Source of the DNA: Sorangium cellulosum So ce56
Lineage (GTDB): Bacteria; Myxococcota_A; Polyangia; Polyangiales; Polyangiaceae
NCBI RefSeq assembly: GCF_000067165.1
Contig: NC_010162.1
Coordinates: 3,342,501-3,406,500 of the forward strand
Direction of reading: 5' to 3'
Length of the DNA stretch: 64,000 nt
In this document: positions 1 through 6,361 of the stretch, piece by piece
Numbering within the stretch: the stretch's first letter is position 1
How the letters are laid out: every line of letters begins with the position of its first letter
Made by a program: the position numbers and the translations under genes
Notes under the pieces: generated by a model
Told to the model about the DNA's origin: nothing
What the model saw: the letters and a program-made list of their open reading frames with translations, nothing else
Databases searched by the model: none

Positions 1-350
1 GGCGCGGGCTGGGTCGGCGCGTAGCGGCGGTTCACCTCGCGGCGCACCACCGCGAAGACGGTCCCCCCCGCGCGGATCTCGTCGCCGTCCCGGAGCGACA
101 CCTCGCGCGCCCGCTCCCGGTTGACCTGCGTCCCGTTGCGGCTCCCCAGGTCGCGGAGGAGGTAGCTGCCGTCGATCTGCTCCACCGAGAAATGCAGGGC
201 AGAGAGCTCACCGTCGCTCGTGATCGAGAGATCCGACTCCGGCGCGCGGCCGACGAGCAGCGGACGGTCGCCAGGGATACGCGCCGTCTGCCCGGCCAGG
301 GGGCCCGAGATGACCCGGAGGACGAGCCCTGCTTCCTGGTCTTCGCTCAT
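1..350 (-). CDS. FHA-domain protein, N-terminal part (runs off left edge)
   Basis: Cytoplasmic phosphothreonine-peptide binding module. From the ATG at 350 at least 116 residues are visible. The FHA signature is intact: GR at residues 34-35, S50-x-x-H53, and NG at 72-73 followed by T. The protein continues past the window, so its C-terminal domains are unknown. FHA proteins read Ser/Thr kinase outputs, and four more genes of this circuit lie at 46.7-56 kb. The start is supported by a GGAG about 8 bases upstream on the minus strand. What FHA is attached to here cannot be seen. Confidence 0.85.
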   Translation of the reverse strand, partial: MSEDQEAGLVLRVISGPLAGQTARIPGDRPLLVGRAPESDLSITSDGELSALHFSVEQIDGSYLLRDLGSRNGTQVNRERAREVSLRDGDEIRAGGTVFAVVRREVNRRYAPTQPA

Positions 351-575
351 GGTCGTCTCCATCGCACAAGGCGCCGATGAGGCCGGCAACTAAGCCTAGA
401 ACACCGATCGGAGGGAAATCCACCCGAAGGCGGGCGCCACGTGGGAGACGACCGGACGACTGTCAATCTTTTCCGCCTTCCAGGCGAGGGCCCTTTGAAG
501 CAGCCTGCGCGGATTTCACGCCGGCAGCCCCCGTTCGCCGCCCGAGACAGCGGGGGTGCGACGCGCGCGGACGCG

Positions 576-2174
576 TCAGCCGTGGCGACTCCGCAGCGGT
601 TCGAGGCGCAGCCAGCGCGCCACGAACGCCCGGTCCTCGGGGGCGAGCGCGCCGGTGATCCGCGCGGCCACGAGGTAGAGGCCCGCGTAGAGCGGGGCGC
701 AGAGCGCGAGGCTGAGCGCGGGGCGCCTGTCGGTCGCGCCCGTGAGCAGGAGCGCGGCGAGCGGCGCTGCGGCCACGATCGCGGTGGCCGCGACGCGCCC
801 GTAATGGCCCCACGGGAAGACGCCGCGGAGGCCGACGCCGGAGAAGCGCGCGATGCAGGCCACCGTCAAGGTGATCACGAGCACCTGGGTCAGCACCGCC
901 GAGAGCGGCGCGCCGACCATGCCGATCGTCGGCAGGAGGACCAGGTTCGCCGCGGCGTTGAACGCCATCGAGAGCACCTGGATCCGCAGGATCATCGACG
1001 TCTTCCCGAACGCCATCAGCATGATCGCGTACGCCGTCACGCGCAGCGGCAGGAGCGCGGAGTAGATGCGGAACGGCACGGCGGCGCCGGCGTAGGCGTC
1101 GCCGTAGATGGTGCGCATGAGCGGCTCGGCGAAGAGGAGGAGGAACGCCGCGACCGGGAGCATGATCAGCGTCGTCTTGCGGACGCCCGAGTGCCACAGG
1201 TCGATCGCCGCCCTCGCGCCCTCCGCCGGCGTCCGGCCGTTCTCGACGCGGGCGACGAGGTCGGGGAGCATCGTCGAGGCGACGGAGTAGGCGAGGACGC
1301 CGACGAGCGGGAGCTCCTGCGAGCCGACGGAGAACTCGGCGTAGAGACCCGCGCTGAAGAAGAGGCCGATGACGAACTTGTCGAGCTTCTGGTTGAAGAG
1401 GCCGGCGAAGCGCGTGACCGAGAGCGGGAGCGCGTAGGCGAGCTGCGCCCTGACGCCGCCAGGGAACGGGGCCGGGGCGATGTCCTGGAACAGCCGCGTG
1501 TAAAGCCGGTACGAGAGCCAGAGCCGGAGGGCCTGCGCGGCGCACTGCGCTGCCACGATCCAGGCGATCGAGCACCCGAGCGCCGCGGGGACGATCGCGC
1601 TTGCGGCGTTCGAGAGCGTGACGATCAGCGCGAGCCCCGCCGACTTGCGGTGGTTGTTCGTGGCGATGAAGAGCGGGCCGAACACGCTCGCCGGGTAGGC
1701 GATCACGCTCATGAGGCCGATGAGCAGGAGGAGCTGCGTGACGCCCTCGCGGCCGTCGAGGAAGACGCTGGGGACCAGCGCGAACACCGAGAAGGCCAGC
1801 GCGGACAGCGCCCCGAGGCCGACCAGGAGCAGCATGCTCTGCCGCACCAGCCCACGGAGCTCGGCGCGGGTCACCTTGGGCGCGAAATAGAGGAACGACT
1901 CCGGGAGGTAGAGCAGCGCGAAATCGCGCCCCGTCACGAACAGCATCGTCGCGAACGCGAGCACGCCGTACTCGGCCTTGCCGAGCAGCCGCACCACGAC
2001 GACGCCCTGCACGAGGACGATCAGCGTGTTGACGACCTGCCCGCCGACGATCATCCCGATCCGATCGGCGAGCGACGTGCCCTGCGCCTCGGCGGGCGCC
2101 GGCGCGTCCCGGGGGGCCTGCGGGGCGCGCGAGGGCGCGCTTGGAGCGATCTGGGTTGGCTGCTCGTCCCGCAT
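576..2174 (-). CDS. Polysaccharide flippase, Wzx/MVF family membrane protein
   Basis: A 532-residue polytopic inner-membrane protein that probably flips lipid-linked oligosaccharide repeat units across the cytoplasmic membrane. After a Pro/Ala-rich cytoplasmic tail of about 35 residues, the sequence enters alternating hydrophobic helices (first near residues 40-65) over the whole length, with the small-residue and Arg/Lys-loop pattern of the polysaccharide biosynthesis / MurJ-like superfamily. The reading frame is open further upstream, but that part overlaps the divergent methyltransferase in shadow codon usage, so I chose the ATG at 2174. It diverges from the methyltransferase with a 57-base gap and sits beside glycosyltransferases, fitting a capsule, O-antigen or exopolysaccharide role. 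O-antigen flippase versus other MVF exporter cannot be separated by eye. Confidence 0.8.
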   Translation of the reverse strand: MRDEQPTQIAPSAPSRAPQAPRDAPAPAEAQGTSLADRIGMIVGGQVVNTLIVLVQGVVVVRLLGKAEYGVLAFATMLFVTGRDFALLYLPESFLYFAPKVTRAELRGLVRQSMLLLVGLGALSALAFSVFALVPSVFLDGREGVTQLLLLIGLMSVIAYPASVFGPLFIATNNHRKSAGLALIVTLSNAASAIVPAALGCSIAWIVAAQCAAQALRLWLSYRLYTRLFQDIAPAPFPGGVRAQLAYALPLSVTRFAGLFNQKLDKFVIGLFFSAGLYAEFSVGSQELPLVGVLAYSVASTMLPDLVARVENGRTPAEGARAAIDLWHSGVRKTTLIMLPVAAFLLLFAEPLMRTIYGDAYAGAAVPFRIYSALLPLRVTAYAIMLMAFGKTSMILRIQVLSMAFNAAANLVLLPTIGMVGAPLSAVLTQVLVITLTVACIARFSGVGLRGVFPWGHYGRVAATAIVAAAPLAALLLTGATDRRPALSLALCAPLYAGLYLVAARITGALAPEDRAFVARWLRLEPLRSRHG

Positions 2175-2189
2175 GGCGGCTCGGTAGCA

Positions 2190-2246
2190 CATCCTTGCCT
2201 GCGCGGCGGCCGCCGTGGCATGCGAGTCGCGATGCCTGATCATCTT
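2190..2246 (+). repeat. Copy A of an inverted duplicated promoter/start segment
   Basis: These 57 bases match, in inverted orientation, 58 bases at 5722-5779 with about four differences including one indel. The segment runs from the region upstream of the methyltransferase through its start codon and first codons (Met-Pro-Asp-His-Leu). The one-base indel lies between the outer possible start and the inner ATG, so only the inner ATG keeps the same downstream frame in both copies. That supports 2232 and 5736 as the true starts. Confidence 0.85.
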
Positions 2247-2978
2247 TCGCAGGACCTGGACGACAGCGGCTTCCAGCAGGATCTCGAGGCGATCAACCGG
2301 TACTACACCGGGCGCTTTCTGCCGGCGAACCCGTGGGCGAGCCTGCTCAACGCGTACCCGTACCTCGCCGCGCGCCAGCGGCAGCGCCGCATGCGCGAGG
2401 CGCTCGTCGCGTGCGGTGTGCGCACGCACGAGGCGCTGCGCGAGATGTCGGTGCTCGACGTGGGCTGCGGGTCGGGCTCCAATCTGGCGTGGTTGGTCGA
2501 GCTCGGCGCGAACTCCTCGCGCCTCACCGGCATCGATCTCGTCGCGCAGCGCACCGACATCGCGCGATCGCGCTACGCCGGCATCCGCTTCATGGCGGGC
2601 GATTTCCTGAAGACCGACGTCGGCGGCCCGTTCGACATGGTGATGATGCTCGCCGTGCTGTCGTCGGTCACCAACGCTGAGCTCAAGCGGCGCCTCGTGG
2701 ACAAGGCGCTCGCCCTGCTCAAGCCGGGCGGCGTCTTCTTCCTCTACGACGTGATCTCGCGGCGCCACGTCCCCGGCACCGCCGAGTACCAGCGCCTCAC
2801 GTTCGCGGAGCTCGAGGGGTACGTCGCCCCGCGCAAGATACGCTACTTCCGCAAGGATCTCCTGCGCCGCGGCGTCGCGGAGCGGCTCCTGCCGCGCGTG
2901 GGCGTGACCGTGACCGAGCTCGTCCAGGCGACCCGGCTGTTCAACATCGACGGGACCTTCGCCTACATGCGCGGTTGA
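2232..2978 (+). CDS. SAM-dependent class I methyltransferase
   Basis: A 248-residue cytoplasmic methyltransferase. Motif I, VLDVGCGSGSNL, lies at about residues 74-85, followed by an acidic residue in the GIDL segment that would bind the ribose, and a late LLKPGGVFFLYD segment typical of class I enzymes. Its position between a flippase and glycosyltransferases suggests methylation of a sugar or glycan precursor, but the substrate is unknown. Residues 10-25 (DDSGF..DLEAINR.Y) recur almost identically at the start of the truncated glycosyltransferase at 4214-4741. An upstream ATG at 2220 is in frame, but comparison with the duplicated leader at 5.7 kb favours 2232. Confidence 0.8.
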   Translation: MPDHLSQDLDDSGFQQDLEAINRYYTGRFLPANPWASLLNAYPYLAARQRQRRMREALVACGVRTHEALREMSVLDVGCGSGSNLAWLVELGANSSRLTGIDLVAQRTDIARSRYAGIRFMAGDFLKTDVGGPFDMVMMLAVLSSVTNAELKRRLVDKALALLKPGGVFFLYDVISRRHVPGTAEYQRLTFAELEGYVAPRKIRYFRKDLLRRGVAERLLPRVGVTVTELVQATRLFNIDGTFAYMRG

Positions 2979-2993
2979 TCCCCGGCTCGATGG

Positions 2994-3305
2994 GTGGGGC
3001 AACATGCCCCGTCAGAACACCCCACCGGGGGAGCGAGCGAGCCGATCCTGAGCCGGTTCGTCCTCGCCCCGCAGCTCCGCTTCGTCTACGCGCAGTTCAT
3101 GCACGCGCTGTTCGGCGCGGCGCCGCTCCCGCTAGGCGCGTGGATCAAGTCGATTCTCGTGGCGATGACGATCCTGCCGGTGATGAGCGTCGAGCGGTGG
3201 TGGCGCGTCCGAAAGGCGCGGCGCACCGAGGAGAGCGAGCGCCGCGCCGCGTCGTCCGCGGTGGAGGGCGTGACGGGCGCGATCGCGCACCGCGGCCGCA
3301 CCTGA
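2994..3305 (+). pseudogene. Internally deleted 3' fragment of a P-type cation ATPase
   Basis: The translated fragment carries GEPILSRFVL-like sequence joined directly to the last about 80 residues of a P-type ATPase (FVYAQFMHALFG ... ILPVMSVERWW). Both pieces match the intact ATPase at 6362-9199: the first its residues near 777-786, the second its C terminus. About 80 intervening residues are missing, as are all catalytic domains. The frame is open with a possible GTG start at 2994, so a short membrane peptide could be made, but it looks like recombination debris. Divergence from the intact copy (for example SVERWWRVRKARR against SAERWWRTRRARR) shows it is not a very recent duplicate. Confidence 0.75.
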
Positions 3306-3311
3306 GCCGGC

Positions 3312-4217
3312 TCAGAGCCCGAGCCGCCGCAGCGCGACGCGCGCCGGCTCGGGCAGGCTGGCGCCAACGACGATCTTCCACAGCGTACGGCTGCGCCAGA
3401 GCCCCCTCCGCATCGCGGATCGCGCGAGCTCCACGGCGCGCGCCGTGTCGCCCGCCGCGTAGCTCGCCATCGCGGATCGCTTCTCGCCGTGGGCCAGGAA
3501 CAGCGCCCGCCGCCTCGGATCCGCGAAGAACCGGGGATGCCGCGCGACGATGATCTCGTGCGTCTCGTGGTAACGAAGCGCGTAGCTGCTCGATACGTTT
3601 GTCTCGTGACCCATCCGGTAGAGGATGGCGACGCCGCCGAAGTGCACGCCGCGCACCCCTAGCTCGGCGAGCCCAATGTGGAAGTCGTAGTCGCCGTTGC
3701 CGCGCGCGAGCTCCGGCGCGAACCCGCCGAGCTGCTCCCAGAGCGCCTTCTTGTAGACGCTGCCGCCGCCGGGGAGCGTCTGCTTCGACACGAAGTCCTC
3801 CGGCTCGACCACCGCGGGGTAGCGCCACAGCCGGCGCCGCGCGCCGAAGAGCTGGAGATCGCCGTAGACGAGCCCCACCCCCGGGTGCTCTGCGATGGTC
3901 CGGTTCGCCCTCTCGATGGCGTCGGGGGGGAGCTTGTCGTCTCCGTCGAGGTAGAAGTGGTAGGGCGTCTCGGTCAGCTCGAAGGCGCGGTTGCGCGTCG
4001 GGTAAGGGCCCATGTTCACGGGCATGCGGGCCTTGCGCAGCCTCGGGTGCTCGATCGACGCGAAGACCTCCTGGGTGCGCCGGTGCTCGGTCCCGTCCAT
4101 GACGAGCACCGCCTCCCAGCGATCATCGGTCTGGGCCAGCAGGCTCTCCCAGCACTCGAGCAGCCAATCGCCCTCTGCGTAGCAGGTGATGCCGACCGTG
4201 ATGAGGGGCCTTGTCAT
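3312..4217 (-). CDS. Family 2 glycosyltransferase
   Basis: A 301-residue cytoplasmic or membrane-associated GT-A glycosyltransferase that would add a sugar from a nucleotide donor to a glycan. It opens with the GT2 strand PLITVGITCY, has an acidic donor-site region near residues 39-41 (MDG), and the metal-binding DxD-type motif YLDGDD at 90-94. A later YRMGHETNVSSS segment follows the acceptor region. Its ATG overlaps the stop of the upstream truncated glycosyltransferase by four bases (ATGA), so the two were translationally coupled. Donor and acceptor are not predictable. It ends six bases from the convergent ATPase fragment. Confidence 0.85.
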   Translation of the reverse strand: MTRPLITVGITCYAEGDWLLECWESLLAQTDDRWEAVLVMDGTEHRRTQEVFASIEHPRLRKARMPVNMGPYPTRNRAFELTETPYHFYLDGDDKLPPDAIERANRTIAEHPGVGLVYGDLQLFGARRRLWRYPAVVEPEDFVSKQTLPGGGSVYKKALWEQLGGFAPELARGNGDYDFHIGLAELGVRGVHFGGVAILYRMGHETNVSSSYALRYHETHEIIVARHPRFFADPRRRALFLAHGEKRSAMASYAAGDTARAVELARSAMRRGLWRSRTLWKIVVGASLPEPARVALRRLGL

Positions 4218-4741
4218 GGGCGGTCACAGGGGGGCGCGGCCGGGCGCGCCCAGCGAGCAGGCCATCTCCCGAGCTCGCGCCGGAAGCGCACCGCCCCGTC
4301 GAGCGACCTTTGCCGCTCGAACGTCGCGAGGTCCACGCCCCAGAGCACGATCTCGCAAGGGACGGCGCGGGCGCGCTCTCCCATGCGCGCCCGCGCCCTC
4401 GCCAGCAGGGGCACGCTGTGAGCGCTGACGGCCGAGGCGTGGGACAGCACGTGGTCGACCCTGCGGACCGTTCGCCGCGACTTGCGGATCACCGCGGGGT
4501 TGATCTCAGAGCCCCACGCCGTGGCGACGATCGGCGGGCCTTCGCGCATCCTCGACCAGAGGTCGTGCCACGGGCGCAGGAAGTTCTGGTGCACCACGTC
4601 GACGCCGAGCTCGCGCACACGCCGTCGCGCCCAGAGGCGCGGGAGCGCCTGGGGGATCAGGGAGGAGACGGGCCTCAGCTCCTCGCAGTAATGCCGGTTG
4701 ATCGCCTCGAGATCCCGCTCGAAGCCGCTGTCGTCGGCCAT
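4214..4741 (-). pseudogene. Truncated, chimeric GT4-type glycosyltransferase
   Basis: A 175-residue ORF resembling the N-terminal Rossmann domain of family 4 glycosyltransferases: VVHQNF, IVATAWGSEI, VLSHASAVSAHSVPLL and GVDLATFER, which normally ends the first domain. The donor-binding C-terminal half (with EX7E) is absent; the frame ends at the start of the next gene, so it is under half the usual 370-400 residues. The usual N terminus is also replaced by the DDSGF..DLEAINR.Y module found in the methyltransferase at 2232. Both ends therefore look rearranged. Codon use remains normal for the genome, so it may be expressed, but catalytic activity is unlikely. Confidence 0.7.
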
Positions 4742-4785
4742 CCGCCCGCCTCCCTCTCCCGCGCGCGCCCCGCCGGCCTGCGCCG

Positions 4786-5736
4786 TCACGGCTGCCCCAC
4801 CGCCCACGCCGGCAAGCGCAGGATCCCCCAGCGCACCGCCTTGAGCAGCCCGAGCGCCACCGTCTGCTCCGCCGTGCGCGGGCGCTGCGGCTTCCGCCGC
4901 GCGAGGTAGGCGTCGAGGTAGCGCAGGAACTCCGGATCCGGCTCCAAGGCGCCCACCTCGCGCCGGATGCCCCGGTACTTGCGCGTCTTCCTGATGAAGT
5001 TTTCCCAGCTGTCGAAGTAGTCGTGCCGCATCAGGAGCTCCGGCACGTAGACGACCCGCATGTCGGGGAGCGCCCTGGCGATCCGGTAGACTAGGTAGAC
5101 GCCCTCGGCGCCGTAGAACTGGTCCGGAAAGCCCCCGGTCTCCAGGTAGATGCCGCGCCGGATCGCCATGTGGCCCTCGGTCGCGAGGACGTCGTCGATC
5201 ATGTCGTCGCCGCGGTCGTAGTGCCCCGCAAGCGTGCAGAAGTAGGGGTGCTCCTTGGGGATGATCCGGCCGCGCATCGCGGCGATGCGCGGGTCCTGGA
5301 AGACGCGGCAGACGACCTCGACGAACGTCGGCGCGATCAGGCCGTCGTCGTCGATGAAGGCGACGTACTCGCCCCGCGCCCAGGCGATGGCCGCGTTGCG
5401 CGCGGCGTTCAGCGGGATGCCGTCGGTCAGGCGGAGCTCGACGTCGACGAGCGGGGCGGAGCGCGGCCGCAGGTGCTCGATGCCGCCGCTGTCGGCGAGC
5501 AGGATCTCGAATGGCACGTCGAGCGCAGCCGTCTGGCCGCGCGCGTGCTGGAGGCACTCGATCAGGTAGTCCTTCGCCTTGTAGGAGATGATGATCAGCG
5601 TGAGCTTCGGCGACGGGACCTCGCGCCGCACGATGAGCTCCTTCACCTCGGGCGCGTATTTCGCGCGCCACGCCTCCTGAAGGGCGCGCTCGCCCTCGGG
5701 GAGCCCCGCTCGATCCTTGGGAAGATGGTCAGGCAT
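4786..5736 (-). CDS. Family 2 glycosyltransferase
   Basis: A 316-residue GT-A enzyme. The fold starts near residue 46 (LTLIIISYKAKDYL), has a donor-site acidic pair in LLADSGG, an LNAARNAAI helix, and the metal-binding motif FIDDDGLI. A downstream EGVYLVYRI segment occupies the catalytic-base position. It probably extends a surface glycan in the cytoplasm. The start at 5736 lies inside the duplicated leader and gives the same MPDHL opening as the methyltransferase at 2232; a GTG at 5754 is also in frame. It is the first gene of a minus-strand run with the truncated GT and the GT at 3312, so its promoter should lie in or just upstream of the duplicated segment. Confidence 0.85.
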   Translation of the reverse strand: MPDHLPKDRAGLPEGERALQEAWRAKYAPEVKELIVRREVPSPKLTLIIISYKAKDYLIECLQHARGQTAALDVPFEILLADSGGIEHLRPRSAPLVDVELRLTDGIPLNAARNAAIAWARGEYVAFIDDDGLIAPTFVEVVCRVFQDPRIAAMRGRIIPKEHPYFCTLAGHYDRGDDMIDDVLATEGHMAIRRGIYLETGGFPDQFYGAEGVYLVYRIARALPDMRVVYVPELLMRHDYFDSWENFIRKTRKYRGIRREVGALEPDPEFLRYLDAYLARRKPQRPRTAEQTVALGLLKAVRWGILRLPAWAVGQP

Positions 5737-5779
5737 CGCGGGCTCGCATGCCACGGGGGCCGCCGCGCAGGCAAGGATG
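5722..5779 (-). repeat. Copy B of the inverted duplicated promoter/start segment
   Basis: This is the minus-strand counterpart of 2190-2246. It contains the start codon of the glycosyltransferase at 4786-5736. The two copies face each other across about 3.5 kb, an arrangement that allows homologous inversion of the intervening block and exchange of the promoters. The conserved part includes about 40 bases upstream of the start, so both genes may share regulatory signals. Confidence 0.85.
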
Positions 5780-5866
5780 TTGAGCGGGTGTCGATCGGGA
5801 TGAGGACGGCGCCGCGCGCCGCGTGCGCGGCGTCTCTCGAGAAAGGACGGCGCCGCGTGCGCTGGG

Positions 5867-6118
5867 TCAACCGCCGCCGCGCGCCGTGACGTCCTCGAAG
5901 AGGCGCGCGAGCGCGCCAGCGCGCCCGTCGTGGCGCGCTCGCTCAGGCCGGAGAGCGCTTCGTCGTCGGGCTCGACGAGCGGATGCCCGGCCGCGCGCGC
6001 GCGAGGAGGTAATCGTAGAGCTTGCCTGGCAGCAGGTGCGGTTCGTCGCCGAAGCCGGTCAGCAGCGCGAGGCGAGCGTGCGCTCGCCGTAGCAATTGCC
6101 GAAGTGCACGAGCGTCAC
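5867..6118 (-). pseudogene. Possible decayed coding remnant, frameshifted
   Basis: The 600-base gap between the glycosyltransferase and the ATPase has no intact gene. On the minus strand, protein-like stretches occur in different frames: VTLVHFGNCYGER near 6118-6080, then LLTGFGDEPHLLPGKLYDYL in the next frame, then ARLFEDVTARGG ending at a stop at 5867. This pattern suggests a gene broken by indels. I do not recognise the family, and in GC-rich DNA chance ORF-like stretches are common, so this is tentative. Confidence 0.3.
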
Positions 6119-6160
6119 TGCCCCGTCGCGCCGCGGCGCGACCGCGCTGGTGTCCCGGAG

Positions 6161-6183
6161 TGGGGCAAAATTCCCCACCGGGG
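6161..6183 (+). promoter_or_regulatory. Overlapping palindromes upstream of the ATPase (candidate operator)
   Basis: TGGGG-N7-CCCCA at 6161-6177 overlaps CCCC-ACC-GGGG at 6173-6183, about 180 bases before the ATPase start. A similar pair (GGGGCA-ACA-TGCCCC and CCCC-ACC-GGGG) precedes the ATPase fragment at about 2997-3030, so the element was apparently duplicated along with ATPase sequence. Regulator unknown. Confidence 0.4.
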
Positions 6184-6361
6184 TGAAAGGCCCCCCGCGA
6201 TTCCAGGGTGCGAGATGGCCGGAATGCTGAACAGCCCGGGGATGCGCTGGCATGGGACGTGCCGACAACGCCGCAGTCGCGTGCGAACCACGTGACACGA
6301 AGCTGCCATCGCCGGTGAGCGCAGCGCGCACAGCGCGGCTGCCACCGCAGGAGATGACTCC

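Noticed and set aside
441..2978. An 845-residue plus-strand ORF across the flippase gene
   Set aside because: Only the last about 250 residues look like a protein (the methyltransferase). The front is an Arg/Glu/Asp-rich shadow of the minus-strand flippase.
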